Shown in pieces: positions 33,244-36,247 of a stretch of DNA of 36,247 nt. The DNA lies in contig JANSWW010000010.1 in assembly GCA_024743275.1 (NCBI GenBank), forward strand, positions 209,728-245,974, written 5' to 3'. Every line of letters begins with the position of its first letter. The first letter of the stretch is position 1. The position numbers and the translations under genes are program-made. The notes below the pieces were generated by a model, which saw nothing but the letters and a program-made list of their open reading frames with translations, was not told the origin of the DNA and did not search any database. This stretch comes from Alphaproteobacteria bacterium (lineage in GTDB: Bacteria; Pseudomonadota; Alphaproteobacteria; JANSWW01).

Positions 33244-34662
33244 ATGAGCCAATTCAAGGAAATGGCCCTTCGCAAGCTGGTGCATATCAGCCCACGCTAT
33301 CTCCCCTTCGCCGATGCGGCCTCTGAGACATTACCGCTGGGACGTTTGCTTCGCCTTTCCCTTTTTCAGGTTTCCGTGGGAATGGCGCTGGTGCTGCTGG
33401 TTGGCACGCTCAACCGCGTGATGATCGTCGAGTTGAGCGTGCCGGCCTCCCTGGTCGGCATCATGATCTCCCTTCCCCTGCTGTTCGCGCCCTTCCGGGC
33501 GCTGATCGGGTTCAAATCCGACAATCACCGCTCGGCCCTCGGCTGGCGGCGCATTCCCTATATCTGGAAGGGCACCCTTTTGATGTTCGGCGGGTTCGCC
33601 GTCATGCCCTTCGCGCTTCTGGTGCTGTCCGGATACGCGCTCTCCGCGGACGCACCCAAGTGGATCGGCCATTCCAGCGCGGCCCTCGCCTTCCTGATGG
33701 TCGGCGCCGGCGCCCATATGGTGCAGACGGTGGGTCTCGCCCTGGCGACGGATCTGGCCCCGAAGGAGGACCAGCCCAAGGTCGTGGGTTTGATGTATGT
33801 CATGCTGCTGCTCGGCATGATGGTCAGCGCCCTGGTCTTCGGCTGGCTGTTGACCGACTACACGCCGGGCCGCCTGATCCGGGTGATCCAGGGGGCGGCC
33901 GTGGTGACCGCGGCGCTCAATCTGATCGCCATGTGGAAACAGGAATCCCGCGACCGCGCCCGCGCCAAGCAACCGCCGGCGGAAACCGACTTCGCGACCG
34001 CCTTCGGCAGCTTCCTCAAGGGCGAACACGCGATGCGGCGGCTGTTTGCCATCGGCCTCGGCACCATGGGCTTCGGCATGGCGGATGTCCTGCTCGAGCC
34101 CTATGGCGGCCAGGTCCTCAACCTCACGGTTTCCGAAACGACGCTGCTCACCGCCGTCTTCGCCATCGGCGGCCTGATCGGGTTCGCGGTCGCGTCGAAG
34201 GTTCTGATGCGCGGCATCGACCCGCTGCTGATGGCCGGCTATGGCGCCGTCCTCGGCATCCCGGCCTTCGCCGCCGTGATCCTGGCGGCCCCGGGTCAGT
34301 CCCCGTTGCTCTTCGTCCTGGGCACCGCCCTGATCGGCTTCGGCGCCGGGCTGTTCGGCCACGGCACCCTGACCGCGACCATGCGGCTGGCACCGGACGA
34401 TCAAGCGGGCCTGGCGCTCGGGGCCTGGGGTGCGGTCCAGGCGACGGCCGCCGGTCTCGCCGTGGCGCTGGGCGGGGTCATGCGCGATCTGATCATGGCC
34501 TCCTCGGTCGCCGACATGTTCGGTTTGGCGACGGCCTATATCGCGGTCTACGCCTTCGAGATCCTGTTGCTGATCCTCGCCCTCGGGGCCCTGGTCCCGA
34601 TGCTGGCACGCCGCGCGGGCCAGGGCGCTTCCGCCGTGCGGCCCCATCCCCCGGCCGCTTAG
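33244..34662 (+). CDS. pucC: PucC-type LH2 assembly factor (BCH/PucC MFS family)
   Basis: This 472-residue membrane protein has 12 hydrophobic helices of the major-facilitator fold, in the PucC/LhaA/BchP-synthase-associated branch. Family segments include LGRLLRLSLFQVSVGMALVLLVGTLNRVMIVEL (about 28-60), FKSDNHRSALGWRRIPYIWKGT and a late GLFGHGTLTATMRL. PucC shepherds LH2 polypeptides or bacteriochlorophyll into the membrane and is needed for LH2 assembly. It follows pucBA on the same strand after 337 nt. A hairpin terminator follows at 34687. Confidence 0.95.
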   Translation: MSQFKEMALRKLVHISPRYLPFADAASETLPLGRLLRLSLFQVSVGMALVLLVGTLNRVMIVELSVPASLVGIMISLPLLFAPFRALIGFKSDNHRSALGWRRIPYIWKGTLLMFGGFAVMPFALLVLSGYALSADAPKWIGHSSAALAFLMVGAGAHMVQTVGLALATDLAPKEDQPKVVGLMYVMLLLGMMVSALVFGWLLTDYTPGRLIRVIQGAAVVTAALNLIAMWKQESRDRARAKQPPAETDFATAFGSFLKGEHAMRRLFAIGLGTMGFGMADVLLEPYGGQVLNLTVSETTLLTAVFAIGGLIGFAVASKVLMRGIDPLLMAGYGAVLGIPAFAAVILAAPGQSPLLFVLGTALIGFGAGLFGHGTLTATMRLAPDDQAGLALGAWGAVQATAAGLAVALGGVMRDLIMASSVADMFGLATAYIAVYAFEILLLILALGALVPMLARRAGQGASAVRPHPPAA

Positions 34663-34686
34663 GTACCAACGTCACCCCCCATGAAA

Positions 34687-34717
34687 GCAGCCCGCCCCCC
34701 GAAGGGAGCGGGCCTGC
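34687..34717 (+). terminator. Terminator of the puc operon
   Basis: GCAGCCCGC and GCGGG-c-CTGC form a 9-bp stem with one bulged base around a 12-nt loop, followed by CGTTTAT. It starts 24 nt after the pucC stop. Confidence 0.68.
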
Positions 34718-34736
34718 CGTTTATCGGAAGAAGGGA

Positions 34737-34756
34737 GGCGGGACCGGCATCCCGCC
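34737..34756 (-). terminator. Hairpin after the PstS-like gene
   Basis: GGCGGGA and TCCCGCC form a perfect 7-bp stem with a 6-nt loop, 22 nt past the minus-strand stop at 34779. On that strand a TCCCTTCTTCC tract follows. It is a plausible terminator, convergent with that of puc. Confidence 0.55.
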
Positions 34757-34778
34757 CCCTGTCCGATGCCTGCCCCGA

Positions 34779-35534
34779 TCAGCTACCGGAGAACTTCTTG
34801 GCGGCGTCGATCAGCTTCTGATGATCGCCGGTCGGCGCGCCCTTGGTCACGACGGCGAGCGGCTGCTTGACGTCGACGCCGTCGACGACCTTGATCGCAT
34901 CGGTGATCGAGGAGGAGTTGCCGTAGCCGATCGCGTTCGGCGCCTGACCGACGATCTGGGCCACCTGGGTCAGGGCCCGGAATTCCTTGGCACCGCCGCT
35001 GTAGTCGGCGCCGCCCAGGAAGACGGAGGTGACGACGGCGCGGGTGCCATTACCGGGGGTTTCGACGGCGACGATGATCGGCTGGGACGGGCCACCGACC
35101 TCGCTCCAATTCGTCACCTTGCCGGTGAAGATGTCCTTGAGCTGCGCATCGCTCAGGGAACCGACGGGGTTTTTCGGGTTGATGATGAAGTTGATCGTCT
35201 TCGACCCGATCTCATGCTCCTCCATCCCCGTGATGTCGAGCGAGCCCGGCGCCTTGGCGTTGGTCAACGCTGCTTCGACGGCCAGCGGGGCGGAGATAAC
35301 CGCGACGTCGGCCTTGCCGGAAGCGAGGTCCTTGAGACCGGCGCCGGAGCCGTTGGCGACGATCGCCAGCGTGTAGCCGATCTCGCCCTCGATGGCGGTC
35401 TGGTTCGGCAGCAGGATGCCCTTATTGACCGTACCGGACCCGTGGACCTTGAGATCCGCGGCGTGGGCGTCGGCAACGGCGGTGGTGACGATGGCGGCCC
35501 CAAGAACAAGACCAAGAACACTTCCGAGTTTCAT
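34779..35534 (-). CDS. PstS-like periplasmic substrate-binding protein
   Basis: This 251-residue exported protein has a signal peptide (about 1-25, cleavage near AHA-AD). The mature part belongs to the PBP-like group of phosphate-type binding proteins: VHGSGTVNKGIL near the start, SGAGLKDLASGKADVAVISAP (about 63-83), NPVGSLSDAQLKDIFTGKVTNWSEVGG (about 122-148) and a later APNAIGYG. The GSGT and TRAVV segments are expected anion-contacting loops. No permease or ATPase genes adjoin, so it may be an orphan or a signalling protein. GGAG precedes the ATG. Confidence 0.88.
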   Translation of the reverse strand: MKLGSVLGLVLGAAIVTTAVADAHAADLKVHGSGTVNKGILLPNQTAIEGEIGYTLAIVANGSGAGLKDLASGKADVAVISAPLAVEAALTNAKAPGSLDITGMEEHEIGSKTINFIINPKNPVGSLSDAQLKDIFTGKVTNWSEVGGPSQPIIVAVETPGNGTRAVVTSVFLGGADYSGGAKEFRALTQVAQIVGQAPNAIGYGNSSSITDAIKVVDGVDVKQPLAVVTKGAPTGDHQKLIDAAKKFSGS

Positions 35535-36106
35535 TTTGCATCTCCATTTCGCAAAAGTTAAGAAACTATGAAGAGAGCGTTTCCCCTCAACCCAATTTCA
35601 TTAACCGTAATAAATTCATGCCTATTAAAAACTCATTAACAACGATCCGTGAATTTATTGATAATTATTAACTATATTACTGAATATTATTCGAAAATAT
35701 ATATCTGAAACAGCGTCAGAACCCGTACATTGATTATCTTACGGACAAGAACTTGGGATTTTGTGATCAATTCGCCTATACAAAAGACACATGAAAAAGA
35801 CAGAATATTATCGAAATCCGATGGAACGACGCCCCGGGCGTGTCCCAAGAAATCCTTTATAGTGGGAGTCAAGCGTCACTCCGCTTCCCAAGAGACGCGG
35901 AACCAAGGCCGAATCAAACAAACACCCCGGCATCAAACAGACACTCCGGCCTGGCGCTGAGAGTTCCGCCCTCGAACAGGCCAATCGGCGAACAGTGCGG
36001 TTCGATACATGCCGGCTGCGATTACCCAGAGCAGGACCTAGCGTGGTGGATTTGAAGCTCGTCTTGAGCCGCCTCAAATTCTGCAACGAACTTCGGATTC
36101 GGGACA
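35535..36106. other. AT-rich gap without a supported gene
   Basis: The part from about 35580 to 35800 is strikingly AT-rich (runs of TTATTAACTATATTAC type) in a GC-rich window and has no credible gene. From about 35800 to 36106 composition returns toward normal; short open frames there have no recognisable family. The PstS-like promoter must lie at the left end. The last part, next to the transposase stop, may contain the terminal repeat of the insertion sequence and its flank. Confidence 0.6.
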
Positions 36107-36247
36107 CTAGGTCACCGACTCATTAAATCGCATCCAGATACGGATTGATGCGAGTTTGACGCCTGCGAGATAGTTTTCTGGCTCTTTGTCGTAGCGCGTG
36201 GCAACGGCACGGAAGTGTTTGAGTTTATTGAAGAACCTCTCGACGAG
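36107..36247 (-). mobile_element. IS5-type transposase, C-terminal part (cut by window edge)
   Basis: The minus strand encodes 46 residues ending at a TAG at 36107: LVERFFNKLKHFRAVATRYD, then KEPENYLAGVKLASIRIWMRF and a short tail. This is the conserved C-terminal end of IS5-family (IS427-like) DDE transposases; the Glu in VERFFNKLK is the third catalytic acidic residue. The rest of the element lies beyond the right edge, so its intactness cannot be judged. Confidence 0.85.

Noticed and set aside
33660..35561. 633-residue open frame on the plus strand
   Set aside because: It overlaps pucC in another frame and then runs antisense to the PstS-like gene, crossing both terminators.

Overview
The window is a 36.2 kb, GC-rich stretch of an alphaproteobacterial chromosome, most likely from a purple non-sulfur phototroph of the Rhodospirillales type. 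The evidence is an LH2 antenna operon (pucB, pucA, pucC), PpsR/CrtJ-type palindromes upstream of it, an RpoE-ChrR singlet-oxygen pair, and alphaproteobacterial small families (DUF1127, a probable DUF2842, IalB). Codon use makes the antisense strand of most genes look open, so many long reverse frames are shadows. No tRNA, rRNA, CRISPR array or known riboswitch was recognised.

Layout. 1-4000 (minus strand): an OmpR-type response regulator cut by the left edge, a DegP/HtrA protease with an odd His/Gly/Lys insert, and a GGDEF diguanylate cyclase with a C-terminal receiver. 4048-9245: creatininase-family amidohydrolase and PaaG-like enoyl-CoA hydratase/isomerase (operon), a chemoreceptor, an FkbM methyltransferase and an SDR. 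9264-12548: Bax inhibitor-1 protein, two related small membrane proteins, RlmN and IalB. 12642-14200: rpoE-chrR with a candidate self-recognised promoter and a terminator lying inside the next, convergent gene. 14127-19037: TrmH-family methyltransferase, Rhizobium-type asparaginase, quinone oxidoreductase, RarD, DUF1127 and a GcvA-like LysR. 19049-23390: two adjacent 64-nt palindromes, a PNPOx-like protein, a gamma-butyrobetaine-dioxygenase-like enzyme, a DUF2817 peptidase and two small or uncharacterised genes. 23604-29337: succinyl-CoA:3-ketoacid CoA-transferase (two subunits), HupE/UreJ and pyruvate carboxylase. 29410-31917: a TauD-type dioxygenase and three poorly known genes. 31918-34717: the LH2 locus. 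34737-36247: a PstS-like binding protein, an AT-rich gap and the 3' end of an IS5-type transposase.

Functional links. The LH2 locus is the most interesting part. The alpha subunit carries Phe44-Leu45 where B850 antennae carry Tyr/Trp or Tyr/Tyr, which predicts a blue-shifted B800-820 complex. It also has a tail of about 65 residues that normal LH2 alpha chains lack. Three TGT-N12-ACA palindromes lie upstream: two form a tandem pair over the putative puc promoter, and one lies about 200 bp away over the possible -35 of a divergent stress-like gene. A five-copy 16-bp tandem array separates pucA from pucC. RpoE-ChrR would answer the singlet oxygen produced by such an antenna. A second theme is that short 12-17 bp tandem duplications recur at six or more places, both in genes and just after stop codons.
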